Below, piece after piece: positions 47,662 through 61,600 of a stretch of 64,000 bases of DNA. A program made the translations under genes and the position numbers. Within the stretch, counting starts at the first letter, position 1; every line of letters starts with the position of its first letter. Source of the stretch: Brachionus plicatilis (lineage: Eukaryota > Rotifera > Eurotatoria > Ploima > Brachionidae); the NCBI GenBank assembly GCA_010279815.1, contig QEOQ01000508.1:6166904-6230903 (forward strand), read 5' to 3'. A model generated the notes under the pieces. It searched no databases, had not been told where the DNA came from, and saw nothing but the letters and a program-made list of their open reading frames with translations.

Positions 47662-50600
47662 ACGGCTTCAAATTCATATCATTGATAAATGTTGTGTGTA
47701 TGAGTGTTGTATAATGTGCATGCCTTGGCTATGGATTTGTAGCTGTTTATTTTGGATTTAAATTTTTTAATTAATTTTTTTTTTTATTGTATAACTTTTG
47801 AAGAAAATAGTTCAACATGTTTAAAATAAATTTTGACATTATTGTGCGCTTTGCTCATCGTCATTTTCTAAATGTGATCATTTAATATTTATTCAGAGAT
47901 GGTTCTACGATTTAAAATAAAGGTTTATTATCGGTCTTTTGTAAATACTTACTCACACAATCAAATTTATCATTTAAACTGGCAATTGGTGCGCTTTTAG
48001 AAATAATTATTTATTTTAATTTTTTTCTGTATTTTTAATAAAAAAATTTTAAAATCGATATTTTTTTAATAGGTATGCGGCTAGCTGATAAACTTAAGTT
48101 AACGAAATAATTAAATGAGAGCAAAAGTGGCAAAATGAAAATAATTTTACACTTTTACATTTTCGTGTTTTTAGATTTTCTGTGCAATAATTCAAAAAAA
48201 ATTTTCCAAATTATTTTGTTACCAAAATTAAAAACAAAAATTTATGAAATATTCCACAAAAAATCTTAAAATATGAAAATGTAAAATTTTCTACATTTTG
48301 CCGCAAAAGTTTGATTGAAAATAATCTTAATTTTTTGCTTCAATTTCAAATTCTGCTTAACTAATCATTTATTAATTTTAAATCATTTTTTATTGAATTT
48401 TTAATCACAGCTGAACACACAAAAATTGATTCCTGAGTCCAAGACAAAGTCGACATCAAATCACTGGTCAGATTCTGGGCAGGACTTAAAAATGTTTTTG
48501 CTAATTTTGATCTGAGTTTTTCACTAAAATTGAATAGGACGTAAAGAAGAAAAAGTACTTAATATAGCTAAGAAACTAGGGTTTGAAAGCGGAGCAGCGG
48601 TGGCATTGACGGTTTCACCTTCAAAGTGCTCGAATCAACTTTACTAAATAAAAAAAGCTCCCACAACTAATATTTTTTAATTAATAACTAATTTTGTAAG
48701 TATTTAATAATATTCCTTTTTGCTTAAAGAGCTAAAATGAATGACTCCGCAAATGCCATCGTCACTCCGTTTTCCAACACTATGAGAAGCATAAATTTAT
48801 ATTTAATTTCATTCAAGATTTTTGTCTAAACCAAATTTCAAGATATTTGTTTCCTATTTTCTATCCGTTTTTTGTATAGGAGTTAATTGTGTCGTCTTGT
48901 GTTTGTTGAAGGGTTTCTGCTATTTTGTGTCATGTCCCTTCAAATTGATTGATTCCTTTTTTTTTTAATTTCCGATTCATTCTGTTCAAGTATTTATTAT
49001 TCCAATACCACATATCTTTTTATTCAAATAAATTGTTTGACAATATCTTCTAAATAATTTTAAAAAACGATGCCAAGTTGATTTTTAAATCTTTTTTCTT
49101 TGTTAATTGAAAAATTAACAACAAAGAAGCTATTTTAATTTTAGAAAAAGTTTTGTTATCGCAATTTATAATGTTCAAAAAAAGATTTTTAAATAAACTT
49201 ATAATTTGTCAATGGCAACTTGAAATTCATGATTATGATCAAATGGTCAAAACGTAATTTAATAAAATGATGAAATTAGCTTTTTTTAGTTTTTTTAAAT
49301 TAAACATAAGATGCTTACTGTCTTAATTTAAAAAAAACTTTTATTTTTCTAAGTCTTTTATTAATTCTTCTAAAATATTTTTGTTGAAAACTGTAAAGAC
49401 AAATTTAAAATCCATATTAAGGAATCCAAATTTTGACTTAAAATTACATTTAAATATTATGGCAAAACAAATTTAAATTTTGTATTGCAAAATTTTAAAA
49501 TATTGATTAAGATTTTATTTTTACTTCAGATAAAAGTTCATAAAATTTTCTTTCCTATAGATTAAAAAAAATCATGTTTAATAAAGTTTAGTCATTTGTT
49601 ATTAAAAATTGATTAATAATACATTTTTATTTAACTCATAAACAAAAAATTTTTATTTAAAATTTACATTTGATAATGAACTTCAATTTTACTTTGTGGA
49701 TTCTGATTTTTTTACTAACAAAAAAATGAAAATAAAATTTTAAAAAGTAAAATATTTTTATTTTCGGATTGAAATTTTCAAAATCTTTTATTAATTTCAA
49801 AACAATAAAATTTTTCAAAAAAAAATTATAAAATAATTTTTAACTTTTAAAAACTAAAGCATTCGCCATGATATTATTCTTGTTTTTAGTTTAATAAAAT
49901 GAATTTCTTTTGGTAATTTTTACATAGATTCTGAAGGAGTTTATTTATAAAATTCGAATAAATCCATACTGCTATTAGAAGTTATTTTACCTTTAAATAC
50001 AATTAAATTTTACACAATTAAAATCTAATATCTGATAAACCTCAATTCAAAAATTTTGTGTGAAATTGATTAAGAGCTCATTAATCTTTAAAAACATAAT
50101 AATACAGACTTTTTATAGATTTTTTTAATAATTGTCTTTAAACTGTAATTATAAAGACCAAATAATTTTGGAAGAAAAAGCGTTTGGAAATCTTTAAAAA
50201 TATTTTAAGAATCTTTAAAAAATATTTTTGATTTGGTAAATTTATTTGTCAAATATGATGAATATTCCTATTTTTTTAAAGAAATAAGGAAAAAAAAATC
50301 AAGAAAAAATTTTTTGAATAATCGGAATAAATTAGTCTAGTTCCTTACGACAAAATGAACTTGTGGAGAAACAATGATAGGGGAAATGTGTTTAACGAAC
50401 GAATTCAGAAATTCTTGGGCTAAAATTACTGTAGAACTCATTTGAGAAGCATTCCCTCTGAAATTTTAGTTGGCAATTTGAAAGTGTTCGAGTCTCTTCA
50501 GATTGTTTTTCATAATAATTAACGAGACTTAAGCATTTTGGTCTATTAGGGTTCAAGTCCTCATAGGTAAGCAGTATTTTTGACTAGATACACACCACTC

Positions 50601-53600
50601 TTTACCAACGATTGATTTAGAGAAGTTGAACCTTTTATCAGCCTTCTATTTTATCATATTAAAATAGGTGATTCCGAAGATTTATTTGTTTTTAAATCTA
50701 GAAACACCAAAATATTTGAGTTTTGTTGGTGCTTGAAAAATAAAAGACATCTTAAATTTTTTTTACGTTTTGAAACGTTAAAGTTAATTTTAATTTTTAT
50801 ATTCTGTTTAAGTTTAATGCCATGAAGGCGATGAAAATGAAAAAAAAATGAAAAATAAATTTGTGCTAAAGTAAAAATAGAATTGGAAAAAGATAAATGA
50901 CTTTAAAAATAAAGTTAAATAGAGCAAAGTTTCATAACATTTTTTAATATTTCAAAATTTAAAATAAAAAGAATCATTTTTATCTTAAAAATTCGTTCTC
51001 TAATATAAATTTTCAATTAAATTAAAAACATATAATAATTATGGCATAATAAAAAAGTTAAGATTTCAAGGGATAAAGAAGTTCTAAGTTTTTTTATTCT
51101 TTTAAATAAAATTTTAAATTTTTTTATTAAATTTGAACCTGATTAACATTGAACCAAATAATTCCAGCTCCAACTAGTGTTTAATTATTTTTATTATAAT
51201 TTTCACAACTACACGAATACAAATTTTTGCCAACAAAATCATGTTTAAAATTATCAAAAAAAATTCAAAATAAACTGACAATTTCTTTTAGTACCTCGGT
51301 CAGTACTGTGAATTTCAGTAAAAATTGAACAAAGATATTCAAAAGAAAAAGATATCCCTTTTCAGAAAAATCAAAATTAATGGGAAAAAAGATTCCCCAA
51401 AAAAGATGAAAAATAGCAAAACGTTTTTTTTTTAATTTTTTGATGTGCCAAAAAAACAAATAATAAAACATCAATAAAACTGGATTCAATTATTGATTTG
51501 ATTGATTTTAAAAAAAATTTATATTTTATTCTTTGTAAAAAAATTAAAATAAACCATTTTGCACTATTGAATTTTTTATTTTTCAAATATGGGCATTATA
51601 TTTTTGTCCAACTTGTACTAATTTTCATGATACCACTACAGTCAATATTCATAAGCAAAAAAAATCACTTTTCTATCAAAACAATTCAATCTTATTGGAA
51701 TAAAATTAAAACTTTAAAATAATCTTTAAACAAAATAGAAATTTTTGGATTTCATGCTCTAAATTTTTTTTGATAAACAAAAAAAAGTCATCTTCAAATT
51801 AACAATTCCTCTTAAATTGTCTCGGAATATTTTCAGTCCAAAAAAATTATTTACAATTGAATTAAAGTTTTTCAATTATCTTGTCTTATTAATCGTAATA
51901 TCTGATATGTTACTCATTCGGAATATTTTATTCGAGTCAACACAGATTTTGTAGGTCGACAATTATTAAATTGATTTAGACTCCAAAAGCTTTAAATTAG
52001 ATTAAAATTGTTCAAATGAAGGAAAGCAATGTCGGCAAGCATTTATTCAAATAAGACTTAATTTCAACTGGCTTTATTTGAAATTTTCGAGTGGTTTTCG
52101 AGTTGAAATTTAGATGACCGTGACAATATTATCAAAGTTTAAGCGAATATAAATAAATTGATTTTTATGCATTTGAAAGAATTCGGAAAATTTCAATTAG
52201 TTTAATTAGTTAGTTTAGTGTTTATGACGTTGTCCTAGTCAAGCAGGATCCTATTAAGTTTTTAATTTTCTTAATGGAATAAAATTATAGCTTATGAATA
52301 AATCAATTGGCAAATTAGGTCGCTCGTGTGGTTTAAAAGCCCTTATACTAAGATAACTTAAGATTTTAATCTTTGATTTTATTTTCTTAAACTTTGATTA
52401 ATCTAAAAGCCTTGCTAATAAATTATCTGTTTATTGATTTAGGCCTCGGGCTCAATTGTTCATTTAAGGTAAGCACATATGTCCATTTAATGGCTGTTGT
52501 ATTGAGCATTTGTCATTAAACAAAAGAGTAAAAGAGCTACCGCTTTAAATTCTCAGACAATCAAATTGTGGCCGTATTCGGATGAAAATATTCAAATTCA
52601 AATTGTTCTAGATTTTTTTATCGTTTTTTGTTTTGTTTAATTTTTTCTAGGTTACAAAATTTTAAATTCAGAATTAATTTAATCAAAAACTTGTTCAAAG
52701 ACCCAAGTAATCTGATCAAGTTTGCATGTCTTTTATTTCGTATTTTTGGCCATAAGATTTAAATTTCAAAGCGGTTTTAATTTCGAAAATTTATCTTTGA
52801 TCAAATTTTGTCTATTTGGCATTTCAACAGCTAAATTTAACTAGTCAGCTATTGTGTAATTTGCGAATTTATTTTTAATTAATCTTTCAATCGAAATTTG
52901 AATTCGATTCGGTCAGTAGGGTTTTTGTTACAAATCGATTTGTTTTTTTTGGAAATTTTTATTTTTTATTTATTTTAATTTAATATTTTATTGAGGGGTA
53001 AAGCCCAGGCTACGTCCGAATGACATGAGCTTTCGTTTTAGAGATTGAAATTTCTTTAGCTCTTTGAAAAAAATTTAAGAAAAATTTAGATAAAAATTGG
53101 GTTTTAAATATTAGAAAAAATAGAATTGAATGGAATTTTTTTAAGTAATTTAAGGAACGCTTGTGACCGAGGATTTTTCTTAAAAAAATAATCCTAAAGT
53201 CTATAAACTTGGTTTTGAAAAAAATTTAAAAACCCAATTTAAAATTCGGATTGTAAAGTAATTAGAAAAAAAAATTAGAGCTCGTTTATGTCAAAGAAAA
53301 CAAAATCGAACAATAAACTCAAATTTATTAATATTTGCATAGAACTATATATATATATGGATTTAGATAACATGTTCTGACCCCAAACAAATTCAATTTA
53401 ATTAGTTTATTATTAATTACTAATTTCAAGGTTTTATTTTTAAATATATTTATCTAAGACCCGGTCTTCAATATCGGCTCAATCAGCACGATAAATATTT
53501 ATATTTAAAAATTTGGCTATTAAATAACTCACATGTGCGCCTTTTTGCTTTGTACTCATTTTTGTTCAAACAACTTTGGCCAAAACAAATGTGCATTCAA

Positions 53601-54454
53601 AAAGATTCATTCTGTTTCTAATATTTACCATGCTGTTCATCAGTAAACCTATGGTTTCATTAAGTCGTATTATTTTTTCAGTATTTGTTCTTGTTTGATT
53701 TTCTTTTTACAGTTCAGAGGCCTTATTAGGAAAATTTCCATTACCTTTTGCGTCCTGTTCTATAAAACATATATTTTTTTTATTCTTTTTTATTTCTTTA
53801 AATTTCGCCAAATGGTTTCCAATCTAAATTTATTTCCTTCATTTAAAATTAGAATGATAGTTTCCGTGAGAAGTTACAAGTTTTTTTTACTTTTCAAAAT
53901 TAAATGTTTAAATTATTTTAATAAAAATAAAAAAAGCTTTTTGTTGGCATTGTTTTTTTAATTAACACAAATGAATTAGCTAATCAAAGAATTTATTTAA
54001 ATTAGTCTAGATTTTCACTTGAAATCGTTGTGTTGTTGTTTTGCAATCAAGAGCTAGAGAAGGAAATAGATAAAAAATCGATTGAGAAGTGTTTTTAAAT
54101 TGGCTGAAATTTAGGCTTCAAAAATATTTAAGTTTTTCTTGATCTAATTCTTATGTCAATTTTTATAATAAAAATAATTATCTTAAAAATCTTGTATTTA
54201 TAAAGAAATTGCTCATTAGCACAAATAATCACGTTAATCATTTATTTTATATTTTTTCTTTATTTAACATTTTATTTACTTTTTTAAAAAAAAATTTAAA
54301 TTAAGAAAATACGCTTAATTAAAATTAAGCGCCTTCAATTTCATTGTTTCGAATAAAGTGAAGCTCAAGACCATTCTGGGCCACTCAAGGATGCTCTAAG
54401 TTATAAAAAGAGAATAAATTTTAATTATTTTTTTTAATGAACTCACAATCATGG
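47662..54454. other. Intergenic, no confident gene
   Basis: AT-rich. A patch at 48545-48645 is less AT-rich and open on the plus strand for about 35 codons (GRKEEKVLNIAKKLGFESGA to a TAA after SNQLY); unrecognised, possibly an exon or transposon debris. At 52993-53045 a GGTAAAGCCCAGGCTACGTC stretch next to a TTTATTT run resembles a reversed retroposon 3' end like that at 14979. The frames at 51265-51722 and 53695-53961 are F/K/I-rich and look random. Confidence 0.5.
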
Positions 54455-54534
54455 GGCTGAAAGGAGGACCTTAGGTGCTTCCAAACAGTCTGGGATAGAT
54501 CCCATGGTTATCCTACTAAATAAATAAATAAAAA
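54455..54534 (+). repeat. Short interspersed repeat with (TAAA)n tail, copy 1
   Basis: GGCTGAAAGGAGGACCTTAG, about 40 unique bases, then TAAATAAATAAATAAAA. Same head and tail plan as the copies at 57411 and 58617: the 3' end of a LINE or a SINE. Confidence 0.65.
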
Positions 54535-55859
54535 TTTATTTTTAACATTTGAGATTATTTTCTGTTTTTTTCTATTTTGTAATATTTTCATGTCAATTAA
54601 AATAATTTTAGAGAAAAAAAAACAGCTAGTGCAGAATCAGAGTCTTTTTTTTAGCCTAGCGATTTTGTAAATTGTCTGATTAAAAAATAATAATTTATTA
54701 AAATAGAAATAAAAATTTAAGCACAAAGGTAGGAAAAATTTCTAGTTGAAGTATAATAATACAGTGTGTTCTCTATTTTATGATCTCGTATTTTGTGACA
54801 TTTCGTTTTTGTGACTGAAAGTAGAATTACGCTGAAAAACATAATCCTTTCCATGTTAAATTATATATTGTATACTAAACTGGACAAAAAACCATTCAGA
54901 AAAAAAAATATAAAAATCTAAAATATTTATTTCTTTTGACTTTAATTTGGAATTTTTTTCAAAAAATCATCGTTATCTAAAACATCTTATAAAAAATTCA
55001 TTATCATATCAAATGAAGACTACAAATAAAACATTATGTATTTCGTGAGGATCCTAGGAAAAATCTCGTTAAATAATATGATTAAACAAATAACAGAAGG
55101 ACAAACTTTTGGTTAATTTCCACTTACTTTCAAGATCAAGAGAGTCATCATATTTTTGAGTCTTTCACCTCATCAAATTATTTTCAGAATTTTAACAGTC
55201 GACAAAAGAATCAAGCTTTTAAAATTGTCTTTTAAATTAATTTTGAAGAATTTTTTTTTTTAAATTAAATTTTTAACATCACTCAAGAGATTTTCTCTAA
55301 AATAAATAAATAATTAATTTTTTTTTCTTTGAATTAAAAAAGATTTTCCCAGTTGATCTAGTCAAAACCTAAGGCATTTTAAAACATTCAAAGTATCAAA
55401 ACATAAAATTATCAAAAGTAGTTTCACTATTTAACAGTTTAGTTTAGATATCTGAAATTTAAAATTTTATCTATCAAGTGTGAATGTTGGACACAGATAA
55501 GAAAAGAAAAAAATTTTTTATTTAAATAATTTTGATAATTTTTGTTTCAAAATTTTTCCAAATTTGATCGTTTGATCATTTGGCTCGAAAATAAAATAAA
55601 GAGAAAAAAAAAAAAAAAAAATTTTTTTTTTGATAGTGAAGTATGTTTTTGTTTGAATTATCTATTAGAGATTAAATCGGAAGAATAAATAGACTTTCAA
55701 AAAATTTAACTCAGCAACACTTGGATTAATCTTGAAATTTGAGCTCGGCTTGTTCAAAGTTGAATTCAAGAATTTCTTTAAAATCAGACGACGGTGAAAG
55801 TCTCTTAGAGATAAGATAAATTGCATTTTAACATTCAAGATTAAAACAAAATGTCAATT
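54535..55859. other. AT-rich intergenic DNA
   Basis: Nothing recognised on either strand; long A and T runs (for example 55601-55630). Confidence 0.5.
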
Positions 55860-56880
55860 GGATGTTAGAGGGCCCATTACAGTCAATTAGACAACGGGCA
55901 GAGGGGTTGGGAAAAAATGTCGTTGCAAGAGATAAGCCCGGCTTTAGAAAAGCAAGATAATGCACACACACTCTCTTTAATATATTTCGTGCTAATTCGC
56001 TCATATTTAAATGATTAGTTACTTTGCGAAGCTCAGTTATTAGATCGGCTAGAAGTTTATTGATTTTTGGCCGAAATGGGGCCGTAAACTAATTTTATCT
56101 TGGCTGAGCGAGATAACACCATGAATCGTGAAGGAAGTTCGAATTAAAGATTAATGAACAAGTAAATGGCGTGCGAGCTAGCAATTTTGAGCAAAAATAG
56201 CTTATCTTAAGATTTTATCGTTGAATGAGGAAATGGATTTTTTAGTTTGGCATTGGAAAAGTTAACAACTATCAATTAGTGGAAGAAAAAAAATACCGGA
56301 AGAAACAAATTGTTATTTTAATGAATATTTTTACAAATCGATAAAAATGTGCTCAGCGGTGTTCAGCATTAAAGTTTATGTTTTTTTAATTATTCCATTT
56401 ATTATTCTGTTGCCTTTGGACCATTTGTGTCAGTCGTAAAAATAGCCATAAAATAAGTTCAGTGTCGGTAAGAGAAAAGAAGTACGCACACACACACTAA
56501 GACACACATTGCGGTTTACGTAATTGCGGCCCCTAAGTAAAAAATTTAATTAAAATCCTTGATAGAAAATAGTTTTTAAAGGCAAATCGATTTTATAATT
56601 AAGTTATATATTCGGAGAGCAAGAGCTTGATTAGAATTCTAAGTTTTCGTCTGTGTTTATTGATTTATTTAATTTAACTTTTTCGCTTCACTACCTCTCC
56701 ACATCGTAAGGATTTCTCTACACAGTTTATGCACTCGCGCCAAACTAGAACAAAGTGATAATAAGGTTCTAAATCAATAAAAAGCCATTCTTTTGTTATG
56801 TGCGCACTCGATTTAGAACAAAATTGAGCTTTGTGTGTCGCTGGGCCGCCTATAAAGATCTAAATTCTCTCTACCTTCAA
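55860..56880 (+). promoter_or_regulatory. Less AT-rich, promoter/enhancer-like stretch
   Basis: Base composition is clearly less AT-biased than the surroundings, yet no frame is coding. Features: CACACACAC runs at 55962 and 56489; GCCCGGCTTT, GCGGCCCCTAAG and CACTCGCGCC patches; several TTATCTT/GATAA words. At 56841-56860 CTGGGCCGCCTATAAAGATC is a TATA-box-like core (TATAAA at 56851) followed by a CT-rich stretch. I infer a regulatory region for a gene transcribed rightwards and lying beyond, or a conserved non-coding element; no transcript is visible. Confidence 0.35.
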
Positions 56881-57410
56881 CTTCTAGAAAAAGTTATTTT
56901 TTAAATTCAATTAAAATAAAATCATTTTTTTTATTTAATTTTTCGAGCTCCGAACTTTGAGTTTTGGGGAGTTGTGGGTTTCCATCAATAAAAGATGAAA
57001 CTTAGTAAAATGGGGTAAATTAAAATGTTTATTTAGTTCAAAGAGTTTTAGAGAAAGGAAATTTAATTGGACTGGTATAAAAATTTTCGGACAGTTTTTA
57101 AAAAAATATTAATTAAAAATTTAAAAAAAATGTACATTTTAAAAGAATGAGGTTTCATAAACACATGTGTAATTACAATCAAACTGACCAAGAAAAATTC
57201 AATGCTTTATTCGACTTTTTCCTGAAAATAGCTCCTAATCTATAAACTTTTTTTTTCACATTTTACACAATAATTTTATTAAATCTTTTTAATTGTTCAT
57301 TTTTGAAAATTTTTTCGAAATTAACTTAAAAATTTATTTGGAAAACTTATTTAACATTTTCGAAAAATTTTTTTTTTAAAGTTTCAAAATTTAATAATGT
57401 GGCTGAAAGG

Positions 57411-57460
57411 AAGGACTAAGTCTCCATTATAACCGGCCAAGGCTCCGTCTAAATTATGTT

Positions 57461-57492
<32 letters not shown>
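57411..57492 (+). repeat. Short interspersed repeat with (TAAA)n tail, copy 2
   Basis: GGCTGAAAGGAAGGACTAAG followed by TCTCCATTATAACCGGCC and a perfect run of eight TAAA/AAAT units. Best-preserved tail of the family; copies share the head with 58617. Confidence 0.75.
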
Positions 57493-58616
57493 AAAAAGAG
57501 AATGAGGTTTGATAACGGTGTAACCCTAGCGGTTAGGGTAAAAGTGATAAAATACAAAAAAATAAAGGATGAGTTTAACTATTCCAAATGTTTTCTGGAT
57601 ATATTTAATTCGATTTTTAAAAATTAAAAAAATTATCAATCACTTCTTTAGTACAATTTCTTTAGCACGTTGTGAAGCTTGATTTGTACAATTATGTGAC
57701 CTTATTTGATTTTTCCAACGATTTAAAAATGGTCTCATCCTGGCGTATTATTTTTAAATAGTTTTTGAATTTTGTTGCCTATTAAATAGGTCCTAACAAA
57801 TTTTCTAGTAACTCAAAAATTAATTCCATGATCCCAATCTGAAAGCTTAATTATTGCATCCTAAATGAATTCGTCGAATTCTTTTGGAACCCAAGGCTTG
57901 GAACCGCTTCCACACGCAGGTCTTTTGTACTTTTCTTTTATTTTTAAAGCTTGTTTCTGGAATTTTTTTTTAAAATGATTATTATCAATTTATTTTTATA
58001 TAAAAATTCAAAAAAAGCCTACAAATGGTAAAGACAAAAAAAAATTCTAAAAAGTGAATTTTTTTCTCCATTTAGAAAAAAAAATTTTCGCAAGCGGTAT
58101 CTTTTTTATTTATCGGGTTATTTTTACAATCAATTTTAAATTATTTTATAATTTATTAATAATTTTTATTTTAATTTGTAATCTTTTATTAAAAATATCG
58201 CCAAGACAGGCGTTATTTTAAGAAATAATTAAACAAATTAAATAATGGCCTAAATAGTGAAAATAAATAGGATTTAAATTCAGAAAATAAAGAGAAAGTT
58301 AAAATGTTAGCTAAATTTCAAATTTCACCGAATAACAACAAATTTCTATTCTTTCAAAATTTTTATTTTGAAAAGTTGGTAATTTAGCGCCATATCAAGC
58401 TAAACATTTTGTTTTCAAATCTTGGTAAAGAGATCTACAAATTCAATTCAAAATCATGGGGAAAAAAATTCTCGACTCCAGTTGATACTTTTGTAATGTC
58501 TTTAAAAATGATTTAAACTCTAAGAAAAATTCACATATTTTCTTTTATTTAATTTTAGAACATTTGCTCTATTATTTTTACTTTAAAAGAAAAATATTAA
58601 AACCTAATTAACATTT

Positions 58617-58690
58617 GGCTGAAAGGAAGGACTAAGCTCCAATCTGCCTGGGTATTTCCAAAACTACATTTTACATTAATAAAAAATAGC
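58617..58690 (+). repeat. Short interspersed repeat, copy 3
   Basis: GGCTGAAAGGAAGGACTAAG then CTCCAATCTGCCTGGG and an AT-rich end with AATAAAAAAT. The first 20 bases are identical to the copy at 57411. Weaker relatives at about 28552, 34652 and 43401. Confidence 0.7.
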
Positions 58691-61600
58691 CAAAGAATTG
58701 GAATTTATTGAAAAAAGGTGGAGCAAAATTTTCTTTCAATAACTTAAAAAATTTAATAAAACTGTGATCAAGAGAGAAATGTTTATTTATTTAAAAAATA
58801 ATTTAGAGATTTATTCAGGACAGTTAAGACTGCAATATTTGCATCCTTTTTTTGTAAGACCTAATATTTTATTTAAAATTATTAATTATTATTGAAACTC
58901 TTGTCAGATTTAATGATTTTTGTTTAAATTAAATCTGGTGAATTTTACTATAATTCTTGTTAATAAATTTTCTACAATATGAATTGAAATTTCGAAAATA
59001 TTGAAAATATATTATAACGGTATGAAATGAAGGAAGACTTTTAGAATTTTTTTAAAAAAGAGATAAAAAATTATCATCAGCATTTAATAATATTATTATT
59101 AACAAAAAATTAATAGATCTTTGAATTTATAGTTGCGCATTATGAATAACTCTAGTTTAGGGTTGTTAGCATCTCATGGGCTGTTATTTCAGATTTCATG
59201 AATTTTTTCATGAATTTTTCTCTTTTAAAAAGTTAATAAACAACTTAATTGATCTTTTTAATTTTTTAGATTCAATGAGTTTGTGATAAATGAAAATAAA
59301 CTTTTTTTAATTAAATACATTCAAAAATATAAAATTTTTTTTTTGTTAGAAAAAAATGGCAAAAATCTTGAAAATTTTCTGCTCTTTAGTTTTTTTTTAA
59401 TTTTTTGACTACAGCACAATTTTAAATAATCAATAAACTTTGATAATTCTAAGATTTGTTTATTTTTTTCAATTGATTGCAATAAATGTCAAGCTTATCT
59501 TTTTTTTAGCCTTTTTCGAGTTAAATTCATATTTTACTCTAATTACTTACTTATCTTTTTATTACAATATTTAGCGCGATGAAAAAAAATAAAATAAAAA
59601 ATTATAAATAAAATTTTATTGTATAAAGACAATTTTTTTCTCAAATTAGAGAAGTAAATTGCATCACATCAAGGTTCCAAAAACCAGCAAAATAATTTCT
59701 AGTTAATGAAATCAGATCATTCGAGGGAGTCAAACAATTTCTAAAAACTTAAGTATTTTGATCTATGAATAAAAAAGTCAATAAATAAAATTAATAAAAA
59801 TAAGAGAATTGTTACTAAGTTGTTCAAATTAAACAATAAGTTGAAATCAATTAAAAATATTTGAATTATTTTTTTAATACAGTTTATTTAGAATTTAAGG
59901 CTTCGATTCATTGATCACGAAACAAAAAATTAAGTAAAAATTTCAATTTGTTAAATCTAAAAGCAGAAGCTAAATCTTTATTCTAAAAGAAAGAAAATAT
60001 TTTTAGCGACCTAGGAAGAGCCTAAAATAAAGCTGTGAAATCAGCTTTAATTCTTTTCGAAAATATATTATTTTTTTTCAATGGTCGTCTATGTGGTATT
60101 TTTAAGACTAATAACAATAATTAAAAAGATGAACCTGTTAGAGATTAATTTATTTTATTTTGTGAATGAGTTAATATTTTTTAATTATATATATTTAGAA
60201 TTAAATTTTAAAAACTCTAGAGCTAGTAAAAGGTGTTAAATTTGTCTTAGAATTAGAATGATTGGCTCGGTTTCATCCAGAACAAATACGAGCCGAACTT
60301 TATTATTGCTTAAATAAGGTAAATACTAAAAATTTTATACTAATGAATAATTAATAGTATGAATGGTGTATTAGGGCCTGAAAGAAAAATTATCGACAAT
60401 AGTTTAGTTACATAACATAACAATGTGTTGTCTATGTCAAGCTTTTAAGAAATTAAAACCATTTGTAAAATCGATTTAAGAGGGTTATTTTTCTTTCGAA
60501 TAAAAAGTTTAATAATCAATAGTATTCTAATTATTTAATCTATACACTGAAGTCTTTTTTGAATATTTTAGCAAAATATTTTTTCTTAAGCGAGAGTGTA
60601 GGTAAAATTTAAGTTATTCAAATACGAAGAGCAAGTTGTAGATAAAAATTTAAAGTGAAGAGGAAAAGAGAGAACCAAATCATTTTTAGAATTCAAAGAA
60701 TTTAAAGTGTGTTTATTCTAAATTTAATCGTATTAATAAAAACGTAAATGAAAACTTGTCAAACACTTGAGCTAGGGTCGATTTTAAGGTTTTAATTTAC
60801 TTAAGCAAATACATTATGACATTGTAGAAATGTGTATTGAATTGTTCGAGTGCTTTTTCTGATTGTCAATTAAATTCACTGCTTTATATTGACCCGTTTT
60901 TATTTATTTATTCTAATAAAAACGAAAAACGGAAAATTTCATTAGAAAAATATTCTTTTTATATTAAAATTAAGGTACCGATTTAAATGGGCAAATTCTC
61001 ATTGTTGGACTGTACGAGTGCCGCAACATGTGAATAAATATTTAGAGCAATCAGTCACCGGAGCGAGAAAAGACGACTAATCACCTGTGTATTTGGGATG
61101 TTAAACAGTTGTTGAATTTATTGCCTTTAAGATTAGCATTAATTCGGATAGTAAAAATTGTACAGGATCGATTTACAAATATTAAAAAGTCAAACAATAT
61201 TTACCTATCTTATTTTTGTGAAGCTTGTAAAATATCCAACACCATATTGTTCTACATTCTACCAATAGCATCAAAATTCACTTAAAAACAATACCTGTAC
61301 AGACTCGATTGCACTCATGACCAAATATTATCGAGTCTGTATTTTTTTGAACAATATTTGAATGTCTTGATAACATAGGGCTTAGACTTTTTGTGGGATT
61401 TTTTTAAACGAACTAATTAAATGAGCGAAACTCTGGTAAAAAATGGTCAATTTTTTTTTCTTATTTTTGAATATTTTTAAAATGTCTCTTTCTAATTTGA
61501 ATTTTTTATTTTTTCACAAATTTTATTTTTAATTTTTATTTCTCCTCAAAAAAGGTAAAATCATCAATAATACAAGTAATTTGAAACATATTATACTAAC

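Noticed and set aside
50530..50580. Possible tRNA T-arm (GGGTTCAAGTCCTC)
   Set aside because: The stem has a mismatch and no D-arm, anticodon arm or acceptor stem could be folded around it.
51265..51722. Overlapping F/K/I-rich ORFs on both strands
   Set aside because: Typical chance frames in AT-rich DNA, with no splice logic or conserved motif.
53695..53961. 88-codon plus-strand ORF, Phe-rich
   Set aside because: Poly-Phe/Lys composition from T/A runs; no homology recognisable and no initiation context.
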